DNA of 64,000 nucleotides from G963665495 sp963677785 (GCA_963677785.2 CAXXDH010000003.1:1798001-1862000), one strand, 5' to 3'. Positions 9,130-18,884 are shown, counted from the first letter of the stretch. The notes: generated by a model not told the origin, from the sequence alone. Program-made: numbers and translations.

Positions 9130-9363
9130 ATGGAAGAGAATAAACAAAAAGTTCTCGAATTCCTCGCAAGCAAAAAGGGAAAAACAAAATTTTACTTCAA
9201 TGATTTCACGAAGATCTTTCCTGATATGAAAGCACGTGAAGTCAAAAAAATTCTGACTGCCCTGGTGAACGAGCAGAAGCTTGAGTTCTGGTCCAGCGGT
9301 AGCACCACCATGTACGGTCTGGCTGGCGCCGGTAAGCAGCATGCCGGCGAAGGCGAAAACTAA
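9130..9363 (+). CDS. dsrD: DsrD, small winged-helix protein of sulfate reducers
   Basis: 77 residues, matching DsrD in length and features: lysine-rich start, aromatic motif KTKFYFNDF, then helix VKKILTALVNEQKLEFW and a wing with SSGSTTMYGL. The fold is winged-helix. Published work describes DsrD as an allosteric activator of DsrAB rather than a DNA-binding regulator. It is found mainly in organisms that reduce rather than oxidise sulfur, so its presence supports a sulfate-reducing lifestyle. AGAGGCTAGCACC precedes the ATG. Confidence 0.97.
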   Translation: MEENKQKVLEFLASKKGKTKFYFNDFTKIFPDMKAREVKKILTALVNEQKLEFWSSGSTTMYGLAGAGKQHAGEGEN

Positions 9364-9384
9364 AAAGCCTACGCTTTTCACGAG

Positions 9385-10782
9385 ATGAACCGACCGCGCC
9401 TGATTCTGGCCGGACTCAGCGGCGGCGCGGGCAAAAGCACGCTTACATTGGGGCTTTGTCGCGCGTGGGTCAGGCAAGGTCGGAAAGTACAGCCCTTTAA
9501 GAAGGGTCCGGACTATATCGACGCTGCCTGGATGGGCCTTGCCGCTCAAACCACGGCTACAAATCTGGACCCTTTTCTCATGCCTGAACCCACGGTACGC
9601 GCTTTGTTCTGGGACAAAGTCGTTACTGGTGATGTCGGCGTTATCGAAGGCAACCGCGGACTTTTTGACGGCAAGGATCTCTCCGGATCCTGTTCCACTG
9701 CCGAACTGGCCCGCTCCCTTGAAGCTCCCGTCATACTTATTCTGGATTGCACCAAAATGACCCGTACGGCTGCGGCCGTGGTGGCCGGCTGTCTTCATTT
9801 TGAATCCGGCTTCGAACTCGCCGGAGTCATCTGCAACCGCACGGCCGGCGACAGGCACCGCCAGATGCTCATACAGTGCATCCAGGAATATACCAAAGTC
9901 CCGGTCCTCGGCTGTCTGCCGAAGATTTCTCCCGACCCTATTCCCGAACGCCACATGGGGCTGATGTCGGACCGTGAACTGGGAGACCAGGACCCTGTGC
10001 TCGAATCCATCGCCGATGTGGTGGAAAAACACATTGATCTGGATGCTTTGTGGCAAATTGCCTGCAAAGCGAAAGCGCCCTCGGATGCAAAATTTCCGTC
10101 CGGTCCGTTATGGCCTGCACCTGCACCGACTCAGGAGCCCGTAGTCATCGCCTATGTTCGTGATGCGGCCTTCTGGTTCTACTACGAAGAAAATCTGGAA
10201 GCCTTGCGGCGGGCAGGCGCCGAACTGGTGGAAATCAGCCTTCTTGAAACCGAAGACTGGCCGGATTTCTGCGGCTTGTATATCGGTGGGGGATTTCCGG
10301 AAACACTGGCGTTGCAGTTGGCCCGAAATGCGACTGTGCGTCAGCGCGTCCGTTCCCTGGCGGAGATGGGGTTGCCCATCTATGCCGAATGCGGCGGTTT
10401 CATGTATCTGGGGCAACATCTCATCTATCAGGGCGAACGTTACCCAATGGCCGGGGTGTTTCCGGTCAGTACGGAGTGCGGGGACAGACCACAGGGCTTG
10501 GGCTACGTGCAGGCCGTTGTTGAGCACGCCAATCCGTTTTTTTCAGTGGGTGATGAGCTGATGGGCCATGAATTCCACTATTCGCATTGCCTGGCAGAAG
10601 ACGGATCCGTCCTGACTCTTTCTCTTAAAATGCAGCGGGGCCAGGGACTGCTGGCGGGATACGACGGGCTTGTCTACAAAAAAACCTACGCTGCCTACAC
10701 TCATATTCACGCGCTGGGCGTGCCTCAATGGGCGCCGAATTTCGTGAACGCAGCCCGGCAGTATCAATCCGCTCTGTTGTAA
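9385..10782 (+). CDS. dsrN: DsrN/CbiA-like amidase (siroheme amidation)
   Basis: 465 residues of the cobyrinic acid a,c-diamide synthase family. The N-terminal P-loop is LSGGAGKSTLTLGL; the dethiobiotin-synthetase-like domain continues with KKGPDYIDA and VIEGNRGLFDG. The C-terminal glutamine amidotransferase domain has the nucleophile motif YAECGGFMYL and a late histidine in GHEFHYSHC. Placed 21 bp after dsrD, it is the Desulfovibrio dsrN, thought to convert siroheme to the siroamide found in DsrAB. A role in cobalamin synthesis (cbiA) is the alternative, but no other cob genes are present here. Confidence 0.93.
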   Translation: MNRPRLILAGLSGGAGKSTLTLGLCRAWVRQGRKVQPFKKGPDYIDAAWMGLAAQTTATNLDPFLMPEPTVRALFWDKVVTGDVGVIEGNRGLFDGKDLSGSCSTAELARSLEAPVILILDCTKMTRTAAAVVAGCLHFESGFELAGVICNRTAGDRHRQMLIQCIQEYTKVPVLGCLPKISPDPIPERHMGLMSDRELGDQDPVLESIADVVEKHIDLDALWQIACKAKAPSDAKFPSGPLWPAPAPTQEPVVIAYVRDAAFWFYYEENLEALRRAGAELVEISLLETEDWPDFCGLYIGGGFPETLALQLARNATVRQRVRSLAEMGLPIYAECGGFMYLGQHLIYQGERYPMAGVFPVSTECGDRPQGLGYVQAVVEHANPFFSVGDELMGHEFHYSHCLAEDGSVLTLSLKMQRGQGLLAGYDGLVYKKTYAAYTHIHALGVPQWAPNFVNAARQYQSALL

Positions 10783-10876
10783 TGCGTTCTGGTACGCCAG
10801 GCCCTCGCATCTTTTTCCGAGTTGCTTTTCCGCAATGCTGCATATAGCATCCGCATCCGGAGGACTTTGATTCGGT

Positions 10877-12004
10877 ATGCTGCTATACATCCATGTCCCT
10901 TTTTGCAAAAAAAAATGTGATTATTGCGCGTTTTATTCGCAGGAATTCGATTTTGCGGACCTGGAATTGTATGTCGACACCCTACTGGAAGAAATTAGGC
11001 TGCTTGGTGAGCACTGCGGCCATGCCAAAGCGCACACGCTCTATTTCGGCGGTGGAACGCCGAGTCTGCTGCCGCCCTGGGCCTTGTTCGACATTGTCGG
11101 CGAACTGGACCAGGCTTTTTCTCTGCCCCAACAGTTTGAATTCACCTTCGAATGCAATCCGGATTCCATTGACGACGACTATTTGCGCGAACTCAAGATG
11201 CTCGGCGTCAACCGGCTTTCAATAGGGGTGCAGAGTCTGGTGGACGGCAACCTCCAGCTTTTGGGGCGGCCGCATACCGTCACCCAGGCTGTCCGCGCCG
11301 TATATGCCGCCAGGCGACAGGGGTTCGCCAACGTCAATCTGGATATGATGTTCGGCCTTCCTGGGCAGCGTTTACGCCTCTGGCTGGACGAGCTTAAGGA
11401 AATTTGCGAACTCAAACCAAGCCATTTTTCCTGCTACAATCTAACGATCGAGCCGGGTACTCCGCTGGAAGACCGCTGCCATACGCGCGAGGTCTTGTTG
11501 CCCGAGGAGGAAGAGCAGGCCAAAATGTTTCTGTACGGAGCGGAGTTTCTCGAGTCGCGGGGCTACTTGCAGTATGAAATATCCAATTTCGCCAAAATGG
11601 GGTTTCAGTCGCGTCATAACATGGGCTATTGGGAAGGCGAAGACTATGCCGGGTTCGGGCCGTCGGCGGTTTCCACGCTAGAGGGAAAACGGCGTACCAA
11701 TCCGCGTGATTTGCGCCTGTGGGCCGAGGGCGTACGTGATGGATATGAAAACACCGCTGTGGAAGAACTGGATCTGGCAACGCGCATCAAGGAAATGGTG
11801 ATGTTGCGGCTGCGGACTTCCAGAGGACTCAGGCTCAAGGCGTACCGCGAACTGACCGGCCGTGATTTCGTCAAGGAGCACCAGCAAATGGTCAATGTGC
11901 TGCATCAAAAGGAATTGCTCCGGATTCAAAAAGGCTATCTGCGTTTGACCAAGCACGGGATGCTCGTATCAGATGCCATTTTGTCGCATTTTCTCAAAGA
12001 TTGA
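10877..12004 (+). CDS. hemW: HemW-like radical SAM heme chaperone
   Basis: 375 residues. The start LLYIHVPFCKKKCDYC holds the CxxxCxxC cluster (Cys10, Cys14, Cys17), followed by YFGGGTPSLL and ECNPDS, the HemW/HemN-like series. HemW lacks the N-terminal extension of true coproporphyrinogen dehydrogenase HemN and serves as a heme-binding delivery protein. The C-terminal winged-helix domain is present (KEMVMLRLRTSRGL). GGAGG lies about 13 bases before the ATG, a little far. Genes of this family are often called coproporphyrinogen III oxidase by name transfer. Confidence 0.9.
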   Translation: MLLYIHVPFCKKKCDYCAFYSQEFDFADLELYVDTLLEEIRLLGEHCGHAKAHTLYFGGGTPSLLPPWALFDIVGELDQAFSLPQQFEFTFECNPDSIDDDYLRELKMLGVNRLSIGVQSLVDGNLQLLGRPHTVTQAVRAVYAARRQGFANVNLDMMFGLPGQRLRLWLDELKEICELKPSHFSCYNLTIEPGTPLEDRCHTREVLLPEEEEQAKMFLYGAEFLESRGYLQYEISNFAKMGFQSRHNMGYWEGEDYAGFGPSAVSTLEGKRRTNPRDLRLWAEGVRDGYENTAVEELDLATRIKEMVMLRLRTSRGLRLKAYRELTGRDFVKEHQQMVNVLHQKELLRIQKGYLRLTKHGMLVSDAILSHFLKD

Positions 12005-12008
12005 ATTC

Positions 12009-12027
12009 TGCCGTCATGAAAACGGCA
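12009..12027 (+). terminator. Weak hairpin after hemW
   Basis: TGCCGT (12009-12014) and ACGGCA (12022-12027) form a 6-bp stem just after the hemW stop. No T-run follows, so termination here would be inefficient. Confidence 0.35.
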
Positions 12028-12131
12028 AATCAACGTGGTTTGTAGGAATAAATTTTCGGCAGCCGACTGATGAAGCAGCCGCATACGGTTAGAATTTCCC
12101 CATGCATCTTTTAGCAAAAACAGGACAGCGT

Positions 12132-13172
12132 ATGGAACATCATATCCAGTTCGACCAGGAAAAAGACGCCTTAGTGTTATTGGATCAACGGAAACTGCCT
12201 CTGGTGGAGGAATGGTTCGAGTGCAAAACCAATGAGAATGTAATTTACGCCTTGCAGACCATGGTGGTACGCGGTGCGCCTGCCATTGGCGTGACAGCGG
12301 CCTACGGTTGCTATTTGTGCGCGCGAGAGGTGCAGGCTGCAGCGCCCGCGGACTGGCGCCAGTCTCTGGACAAAGAACTGACCGCTTTGGCGGATGCGCG
12401 CCCCACGGCAGTGAATCTGAGCTGGGCCGTGGAGATCATGCGCGGATTGTGGCATACGGACGCTGACCTCGAAACGCTCTGCGCCGTATGGCTGGACAAG
12501 GCCAAGGCCATGCACCAGGAAGATATTGCAATCTGCAAAATGATCGGCGTATTCGGCGGAAAAGTCCTGGACGATGGGGATACGGTAATGACGCACTGCA
12601 ATGCGGGCGCTCTGGCCACTGCCGGATACGGCACGGCTCTGGGAGTGATTCGCGGGGCCATTGACCAGGGTAAAAAGATCAAGGTCATTGCCAATGAAAC
12701 CCGTCCTTTCCTCCAGGGCGCGCGTTTGACAGCTTATGAACTGGCCGTGGACGGTATCGATGTGACCGTGGCCTGCGACAACGCCGTGGGCCTGCTGATG
12801 CGCCGGGGCATGGTGGACAAGGTCGTGGTCGGCGCGGATCGAATTGCCGCCAACGGGGACGCGGTCAACAAGATCGGCACCTACACGGTCGCCGTGATGG
12901 CTCGTGAGCACGGGGTTCCCTTTTATGTTGCCGCGCCGCTCTCCACCATCGACCGGAATACGGCCACCGGCGACCAGGTTCCCATCGAGAACCGTACTCC
13001 CCATGAGGTGACGCATGTGGGCGGCGTACAGATAACGCCCAATGACGTCCCGGTATTCAATTTTGCTTTTGATCCGACGCCGAACGAACTGATCGCCGGC
13101 ATTGTGACGGAAAAAGGCGTGCTTCGGGCTCCGTATACGGATTCCATAGCCAAAGCTTTTGCGGACGGATAA
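12132..13172 (+). CDS. mtnA: S-methyl-5-thioribose-1-phosphate isomerase
   Basis: 346 residues from ATG 12132, chosen because AGGACA lies upstream; an earlier ATG at 12102 has no ribosome-binding site. Family landmarks are MVVRGAPAIGVTAAYG near the start, HCNAGALATAGYGTALG in the middle, with the catalytic cysteine, and VVGADRIAANGD with the catalytic Asp. MtnA turns methylthioribose-1-phosphate into methylthioribulose-1-phosphate in the salvage of the methylthio group left by polyamine synthesis and other SAM-consuming reactions. No other mtn genes are adjacent. It ends one base before the convergent histidine kinase gene. Confidence 0.95.
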   Translation: MEHHIQFDQEKDALVLLDQRKLPLVEEWFECKTNENVIYALQTMVVRGAPAIGVTAAYGCYLCAREVQAAAPADWRQSLDKELTALADARPTAVNLSWAVEIMRGLWHTDADLETLCAVWLDKAKAMHQEDIAICKMIGVFGGKVLDDGDTVMTHCNAGALATAGYGTALGVIRGAIDQGKKIKVIANETRPFLQGARLTAYELAVDGIDVTVACDNAVGLLMRRGMVDKVVVGADRIAANGDAVNKIGTYTVAVMAREHGVPFYVAAPLSTIDRNTATGDQVPIENRTPHEVTHVGGVQITPNDVPVFNFAFDPTPNELIAGIVTEKGVLRAPYTDSIAKAFADG

Positions 13173-13173
13173 C

Positions 13174-15501
13174 TCATTTTGTTGTTGCGGGCAGCAGACG
13201 CACGCGCTCGAGGTATTCCATGAGTTCGTGCGCTGTTGCCAGAATCTTCGCCGCATCTTCGGCTTCAGCCGCCTGCTGGATCACCTGCCCCAGTTTGCTG
13301 ACCAGATTCAGACCGAACAGCTTGCCTTCACCTTTCATTTGATGGCCAATGGTACGGGCATTGTTGAAGTCTTGTTTTTGGACGAGTTCTTCAAGCCTGA
13401 GCAGATTGCTTTTGACGTTTTCCACAAACCGGGGCGCAATTTCAAAGAGGTCCGGATCGACTGAAACAGAAATCCGCGGCTGGGATTCTTGCGCGGGTAA
13501 TGCCTGAGGCCCTTCCTGAACCAGGGGGGTGGGGGCGAAAAAGTTGTCGAAATCCGGCGGGGAAAACCAGGCGTATATGGCGCCCATAAGCAATTCTTTT
13601 TTGATGGGTTTGACCAGGTGCAGGTCGCAGCCGGCCTCCAGGCTTTTTTGCTTGTCGCCTTTCATGGCGTAGGCCGTCATGGCGAAAATGGGAGTTTGCG
13701 TCTGTCCGTGTTCGTTTTCCCACTGCCGTATTTTTCTGGTCGCGGTGTAGCCGTCCATGATAGGCATCTGGATGTCCATGAGCACCAGGTCGTAACGTTG
13801 CTCTTGAAATTTTTGCAGACCGATCTGGCCATTGGCTGCCAGTTCGATACGGCAGGCCGTATCCTTGAGATAAGATTCCACAACCACGGCATTGAACTCC
13901 GAATCTTCCACCAGCAAAATCTGCAGAGCGGGAAAATTTTCAGTGGAAGGAACTTCCCTGAAATGCCAGAGCGGAGGCAGCCCCTGAGCCGGATCCGGGG
14001 AATGGGGCGTCATCCGGATCGTAAAACAAAATTCGCTGCCTTTTTCCGGTTCGCTGGTGAACCAAATGGACCCGCCCATGAGCTGCACCAGTACCTTGCT
14101 TATGGCCAGCCCGAGGCCTGTGCCTCCGTATTTGCGGGTAATGGAGGTGTCCGCCTGAGTAAAGCTGTCGAAGATGCTCTCCCGCTGCCGCGGCGAAATG
14201 CCGATGCCCGTATCGCTGATGGTAAAGCGTACGAGCAGGGGGTGGTCAGGGGCGTTCTGGTCCTGGTCGTTTTCGTCGGCATCAATGCGCAGGCGCACGC
14301 TGCCTTGCTCGGTGAATTTAACCGCATTGTTCAGAATGTTCAGCAGCACCTGGTGCAAGCGCATGGGATCACCAGAATAAAATGTGGGAAGTTCCGGATC
14401 TATAGTGGATTGCAATGTGATGTTTTTGGCCGCGGCGTGGGGGCGCAACGCATCGAGTACTTTGCCCACGATGTGCGCGAGTTGAAACTGCCGTTTTTCC
14501 AATTGGAGCTGGCCGGTTTCGAAACGGGAGAAATCCAGGATATTGTTGGTAAGCGTGAGCAAACCTTCACAGGCTGTTTTGAGAATGCGGACATAGTGCA
14601 GCTGCGTATCACTTAAATCCGATTCCGCAAGCATTTGAGACATGCCCAGCATGGCATTGATGGGGGTGCGGATTTCGTGGCTCATGGATGCCAGAAAAAT
14701 GCTCTTCGCATTGTTGGCCTCTTCGGCTTGTTCCTTGGCTTTTTGCAATTCACGTTCAATGCGTACTTTCTCTTCTATCTGTCGAATCAGGAGTTTGTTT
14801 TTGCGGCGCAGTTCTCTGGTTCTATTTTCAATGATCTGCTCAAGCCGTTCCAGGTAAAGCTGTTCCTGCTGTCTGGCATGTTCGCCCACAGTATCGACAA
14901 CAGTGGTGTCCTGAAAAAAAAGGAGGAAACGGTTGTTTGCGGCAGGGTCAGAGCCGGAAGGAAAAACGCGGATTGTTCCCCAGGCAATACGTCCGTCCAT
15001 ACATTGAATATGGGTTTTGAATCTGCTTGATTCCTCGCCGGCGTCAAGCCTGTCGCGTATCTGCTGCCAGTTGTCCTCATTTTGAAATAGTATTTCGGAC
15101 AAGCTGTCGCCAATTGCGGGTACCTCCTTGGGGGAAGCAAGGCCGAGAATTCGTGCCGTGGCGTGATTGGCTTGCAACGATCTGCAGTCCCGGTCGCAAA
15201 TGATGATGCCTTCCACGGTGTTTTTGAAGAGTGTGGCGCATTGCTGCTCGTTCAAAATGGAATCCCGCAGTTGCAGAGTGTTTTTCGGCGGAAGGACGCC
15301 TTTATTTTGCAAATAAATCAACAGGGCGGAAGCAATACCTGAAAAAAGCGCCGCAAGGAGGCAAGAGGCGAGAATAACGCTGCGGTCGTATTGGATATTC
15401 GGTACGAGAAAGGAAAAGAGCAGTCCCCAGAGAAAGACGATTCCACTGCAGAATATCCAGAACGAACAATGGATTTTTATAACATTGAAACGTGACGGCA
15501 T
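13174..15501 (-). CDS. Hybrid sensor histidine kinase (PAS-HisKA-HATPase-REC-Hpt)
   Basis: 775 residues. Two N-terminal membrane segments (about 10-34 and 42-64) enclose almost no periplasmic loop. A PAS domain (85-205) and a coiled coil (206-265) lead to the H-box SMSHEIRTP with His275. The ATPase domain shows NNAVKF, DTGIGI and GGTGLGLAI. A receiver domain has Asp576 (VLMDIQMP) and Lys631, and an Hpt domain has His720 (GHQMKGEGKLFG). All phosphorelay residues are intact, so a His-Asp-His relay is expected with an unlinked response regulator. The short loop suggests the signal is sensed in the membrane or by the PAS domain. No partner gene is adjacent. Confidence 0.95.
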   Translation of the reverse strand: MPSRFNVIKIHCSFWIFCSGIVFLWGLLFSFLVPNIQYDRSVILASCLLAALFSGIASALLIYLQNKGVLPPKNTLQLRDSILNEQQCATLFKNTVEGIIICDRDCRSLQANHATARILGLASPKEVPAIGDSLSEILFQNEDNWQQIRDRLDAGEESSRFKTHIQCMDGRIAWGTIRVFPSGSDPAANNRFLLFFQDTTVVDTVGEHARQQEQLYLERLEQIIENRTRELRRKNKLLIRQIEEKVRIERELQKAKEQAEEANNAKSIFLASMSHEIRTPINAMLGMSQMLAESDLSDTQLHYVRILKTACEGLLTLTNNILDFSRFETGQLQLEKRQFQLAHIVGKVLDALRPHAAAKNITLQSTIDPELPTFYSGDPMRLHQVLLNILNNAVKFTEQGSVRLRIDADENDQDQNAPDHPLLVRFTISDTGIGISPRQRESIFDSFTQADTSITRKYGGTGLGLAISKVLVQLMGGSIWFTSEPEKGSEFCFTIRMTPHSPDPAQGLPPLWHFREVPSTENFPALQILLVEDSEFNAVVVESYLKDTACRIELAANGQIGLQKFQEQRYDLVLMDIQMPIMDGYTATRKIRQWENEHGQTQTPIFAMTAYAMKGDKQKSLEAGCDLHLVKPIKKELLMGAIYAWFSPPDFDNFFAPTPLVQEGPQALPAQESQPRISVSVDPDLFEIAPRFVENVKSNLLRLEELVQKQDFNNARTIGHQMKGEGKLFGLNLVSKLGQVIQQAAEAEDAAKILATAHELMEYLERVRLLPATTK

Positions 15502-15826
15502 AAGTTAACAGGGGATGCGTGTTAATTTTGGAAAAAAACGCCGGTGCTTGAAAGTATACGGAAAAAGACCGGTTGAATAAAGCGGTTCGGACAAGGGAAA
15601 AATCGGGATCAATAAGCGGAATCATGAACAGGACAACCATCTGCAAAAAATGTAAAAAAAATATGTGTAACTTGGGTATTGTAACGCTCTAGCTGATTAT
15701 AACGTCAAGAATAGAGGAGAATATTCGCAAGTGCCGATGAAAGAGGCATGAACGGCTGCAGATCAAAAAATATGGACAATGTCATGGAGCTGCGGGCTGT
15801 GTCCCAAGGAGCCGGAGGAATAGATA
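15502..15826. other. Intergenic region between divergent genes
   Basis: 325 bases between the histidine kinase and the sulfotransferase-TPR gene. No open frame with a ribosome-binding site and no clear riboswitch fold was seen. The right end carries GGAGCCGGAGG, the ribosome-binding site of the next gene. Confidence 0.4.
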
Positions 15827-17308
15827 ATGGATTGCGTACTGCACATTGGATTGGAAAAAACAGGCACCACCAGCATTCAGCATTGTCTGGCCAAGAACAG
15901 GAACCAATTGAAGTCGCAAGGCATTTTGTATCCCGCATGCCTCGGTGAATTCGGTCATGTCAAACTGGCCGCCTATGCCGCGGATGAAGAAAAAATCTGC
16001 GACATCCGCACGGGCCTTGGAATAAAGAGTCCTAAAGAAGTACTGCGATTCCGGCAGAACGTGTGTCTACAGCTGGAGCGGGAAATGACGCAAGGCAAGT
16101 ATACTACTCTGCTGCTTTCAAATGAAAATCTTTCGTCACGCCTGCACGGGAAAAGTGAAATACGCCGTCTGGAGCAACTGGTTCGATTTTTTTGCAACAA
16201 GGTCACTGTGTATGTGTATTTGCGCAGGCAGAGCGACATGTATAATTCGGCTGTTTCAACAGCGATCAGTTCCAATTGCTCCATGGACGCCAATGTGATG
16301 ACCCTGCCTGATTTTAATTCGGATGCTTTTCAGTTTCGCTATAACTATTGGGATTTATTACAAAGATGGGAGGCGGTTTTCGGCAGAGAAAATATCGTTG
16401 TCAGGTTGTATGAAAAAGAGATGCTTTATAATGATAATGTTGTGGATGATTTTTTTCATACCGTGCAGTTGGACTTTGTGTGTGAAACAAGAACATACTC
16501 AAACAAATCCATGCACAAGGAAAAACTGCTTTTTCTTTACAACTTGAACAAGTTTTTTCCACGGATAGGGGACAAAAAAAACAATCCGTTCTATAAACAC
16601 GTACTTGATGCTGTTGAATGCATACAAGAAGACACCCCGGTATTTGAAGTTTCAATGTCTGAGACTATAGACGCCTATTTTGAAGATTCAAACAAGGAAA
16701 TAGCACGCGCCTATTTTGATGCAGAAGAATTGTTTGTAAACAAACATAAAACAGCTGAAAGCAGCGATGCGCTATCCACAATTGATATGGAAAAAAGTTT
16801 TGAGTTGTTTTCAGAAGTGCTGCACCATGTGCTTGTCGATTGTTTGATCGAAAATAATATCCTGAAATACGCGCTGAACAAGCACTGCTTGCCGCAGGTA
16901 ATTCGCAAAATCGAAGACTGCTGTGTTTTTTACAGAGATTCGGATAAGCTGTTTGCGCATCTCGGACATTTGTACCTGCAGAATAAAGATCTTGCCAAAG
17001 CACGCGGAGCCTACCTGGAAGCTTTGCGCATAGTGCCTGAGAACGCCGCCTATCATCTGCAAATCAGCGTTATCGACGTGCAGCAAAAGAACATTGCAAG
17101 TGCCATAGCATACGCGCAGGCTGCCGTTGGACTGGAAAAGGACAATCCCTATGCCCATTTTCATCTGGGGACATTGCGGATGCTGACCAGAGACTTCCAG
17201 AGCGCTCTGGAGTCGCTGGCTATTGCTTTGAAAATAGGGCCTGGAAACAAGGCCTTTATCAATGCCTATAAAAAAGCCCAGGAATATACCGCAGCCGTTG
17301 GTTGTTGA
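15827..17308 (+). CDS. Sulfotransferase-like domain fused to TPR repeats
   Basis: 493 residues. The N-terminus LHIGLEKTGTTSIQ (residues 5-18) is the 5'-phosphosulfate-binding P-loop of PAPS-dependent sulfotransferases. LSNENLSSRL and VYVYLRRQSDMYNSA correspond to the later strand and 3'-phosphate region. After a helical linker, residues from about 375 form two to three TPR units (FAHLGHLYLQNKDLAKARG, then AAYHLQISVIDVQQKNIASA, then YAHFHLGTLRMLTRDFQSA). Such fusions occur in bacteria that decorate surface glycans. The acceptor is unknown. GGAGG eight bases before the ATG sets the start. Base composition is more AT-rich than the flanking genes. Confidence 0.8.
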   Translation: MDCVLHIGLEKTGTTSIQHCLAKNRNQLKSQGILYPACLGEFGHVKLAAYAADEEKICDIRTGLGIKSPKEVLRFRQNVCLQLEREMTQGKYTTLLLSNENLSSRLHGKSEIRRLEQLVRFFCNKVTVYVYLRRQSDMYNSAVSTAISSNCSMDANVMTLPDFNSDAFQFRYNYWDLLQRWEAVFGRENIVVRLYEKEMLYNDNVVDDFFHTVQLDFVCETRTYSNKSMHKEKLLFLYNLNKFFPRIGDKKNNPFYKHVLDAVECIQEDTPVFEVSMSETIDAYFEDSNKEIARAYFDAEELFVNKHKTAESSDALSTIDMEKSFELFSEVLHHVLVDCLIENNILKYALNKHCLPQVIRKIEDCCVFYRDSDKLFAHLGHLYLQNKDLAKARGAYLEALRIVPENAAYHLQISVIDVQQKNIASAIAYAQAAVGLEKDNPYAHFHLGTLRMLTRDFQSALESLAIALKIGPGNKAFINAYKKAQEYTAAVGC

Positions 17309-17367
17309 CGGTCTGTTTTATTTGTAAAAAATCAAGGCAGCAGGCCGCAACTGCACTATCCGGCTGG

Positions 17368-17814
17368 CTATGTATCGAGCTTGAGTGAGGCTCCCTTCCC
17401 GTCTTCTGTGATCGCTCCTACTTCTTTGAAAAACGACACATACCGCAAATCGCGAAATTGAATATGTTTGATGAGCCAGTTGATCATGAAGCATTGCAAG
17501 GCTTCATGGGCTGCCTCGGGATCCTGCTCATGCATGGGGAGAAAGGTGTCCAGCTGAGCGGTGAACTCGTCGTGTTCGGCTTTGTGGGATTCCAGGTCTG
17601 CATAGCCGTAACGGCGCATGTAGCCTTCTTCCGTCCGGAAATGATACTTGGCATAGCCTTTCAGACTGTCGAGCGCCTCGACCAGGGCGAATTGCGCCCG
17701 TGCATCCATGATTTTGTCGTGAAAGCTGTTGATGATTCGGAAAAGTTCCTTGTGCTGCGTGTCGATTTCTTCAATGCCAGTGGAAAGCGAGCCGTCCCAT
17801 ACGAGTATACTCAT
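17368..17814 (-). CDS. Bacteriohemerythrin
   Basis: 148 residues from ATG 17814, which has GGGGGA just upstream; the frame extends to 17847 without a better start. The diiron ligand set is complete: His in DTQHKEL, His and Glu in YHFRTEEGYM, two His in HKAEHDEF, and His/Asp in KHIQFRD. Bacteriohemerythrins bind O2 reversibly and help anaerobes and microaerophiles sense or buffer oxygen; Desulfovibrio carries several such domains. This one is stand-alone, not fused to a chemoreceptor. Confidence 0.95.
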   Translation of the reverse strand: MSILVWDGSLSTGIEEIDTQHKELFRIINSFHDKIMDARAQFALVEALDSLKGYAKYHFRTEEGYMRRYGYADLESHKAEHDEFTAQLDTFLPMHEQDPEAAHEALQCFMINWLIKHIQFRDLRYVSFFKEVGAITEDGKGASLKLDT

Positions 17815-17861
17815 AGTGGTCCCCCATAGTGTACGTGTAGTACGCAAAAATGTGTCTCGGA

Positions 17862-18884
17862 TTACCCGCCGCTGTGCGTAACAACAAGTTCTGAAGTGGG
17901 TATCTCCGCATGGGAACCCGCAGGCGTTTTTCTTGTTGTCGGAGCATGAGGCACCTCGATTGTGATGCGGCGTATTGTAGCGGATCCGTCATGAATTATC
18001 CAGACCGCTTTGCATCTTTTTGCTTCAGGTTGTTTGAGTACTATGGCGGGCCGTGAACTTGCTGCTTTGGCAAAGCCGGTATTCATAAGATGCAAGGCCA
18101 TGCGCTGGCGCTGACCGGCAGTACGCGCGCCCAGAATCACCATGAGCAGGCGGATGCCGTCGCGTTTGGCTGTAAGGATGATGTTGTAGCCCGATGCGCG
18201 GACAAAGCCTGTTTTCAAGCCGTCAACACTGGGGCAGGTGCCGAGCAGGCGGTTGCGGTTGCGCAGTCTGGCATCGCCATACCAGGCGTACTTCATGGAG
18301 TGCAGGCGCAGGGCCTGGGGAAAACGGCGCAAATATTCGCAGGCCAGACGGAGCATGTCCCGTGCCGTGGTGGTCTGGCCTTTGGCCGGCAATCCATTGG
18401 GGTTGCAAAACAGAGTCGACTGCATGCCGAGAAAGCGCGCCCGCTGGTTCATCCGTACGACAAAGGCTTCCAGGCCTCCTGGGAGATTTTCCGCCACCGC
18501 AACACAGGCGTCGTTGCCGGACCCGACGGCCATGCCCTTGAGCAGGTCCCAGACAGCGACGTCCCGCCCTGTAACAATGCCCATGCTCGAACCGCCCGTA
18601 CGGTCCGCCTTGCGGCTGATCCGCATTTTGTCCAAATAGCTGATCTGGCCCTTTTCAATGGCTTCCTGCACCAGAAACAGGGTCATTACTTTGGTCAGCG
18701 ATGCGGGCGGAACAGGGGTGTCGGCGTCTTTTTCATACAGAATACGCCCCGTGTTCAGGTTCATGACAATGGCCGATTTGACTTCCGGAGGCGGAGCGGA
18801 AGGCCGGGCCGCGTACCCCTGCCCGGCAATGACAAGGAAAGCAACACAGGCAGCCGGCAGGAAGAATCGGAGTGGATTTTTCAT
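17862..18884 (-). CDS. Serine-type D-Ala-D-Ala carboxypeptidase (peptidase S11)
   Basis: 340 residues from ATG 18884, beginning with a signal peptide (MKNPLRFF, then a hydrophobic run ending GQGYA). The penicillin-binding motifs are in order: SLTK with the nucleophilic Ser, SGND (SxN) and DGLKTGF (KTG). It trims the terminal D-Ala from peptidoglycan stem peptides in the periplasm (DacA/DacF class). The C-terminal domain is short and lacks an obvious amphipathic membrane anchor. A TTG at 18917 would extend the frame but would spoil the signal peptide. Confidence 0.93.
   Translation of the reverse strand: MKNPLRFFLPAACVAFLVIAGQGYAARPSAPPPEVKSAIVMNLNTGRILYEKDADTPVPPASLTKVMTLFLVQEAIEKGQISYLDKMRISRKADRTGGSSMGIVTGRDVAVWDLLKGMAVGSGNDACVAVAENLPGGLEAFVVRMNQRARFLGMQSTLFCNPNGLPAKGQTTTARDMLRLACEYLRRFPQALRLHSMKYAWYGDARLRNRNRLLGTCPSVDGLKTGFVRASGYNIILTAKRDGIRLLMVILGARTAGQRQRMALHLMNTGFAKAASSRPAIVLKQPEAKRCKAVWIIHDGSATIRRITIEVPHAPTTRKTPAGSHAEIPTSELVVTHSGG

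Noticed and set aside
12028..12131. Possible SAM riboswitch before mtnA
   Set aside because: No conserved riboswitch core or pseudoknot could be recognised in the short gap.
15502..15826. Possible c-di-GMP riboswitch upstream of the sulfotransferase-TPR gene
   Set aside because: The conserved GEMM core and tetraloop receptor were not found.
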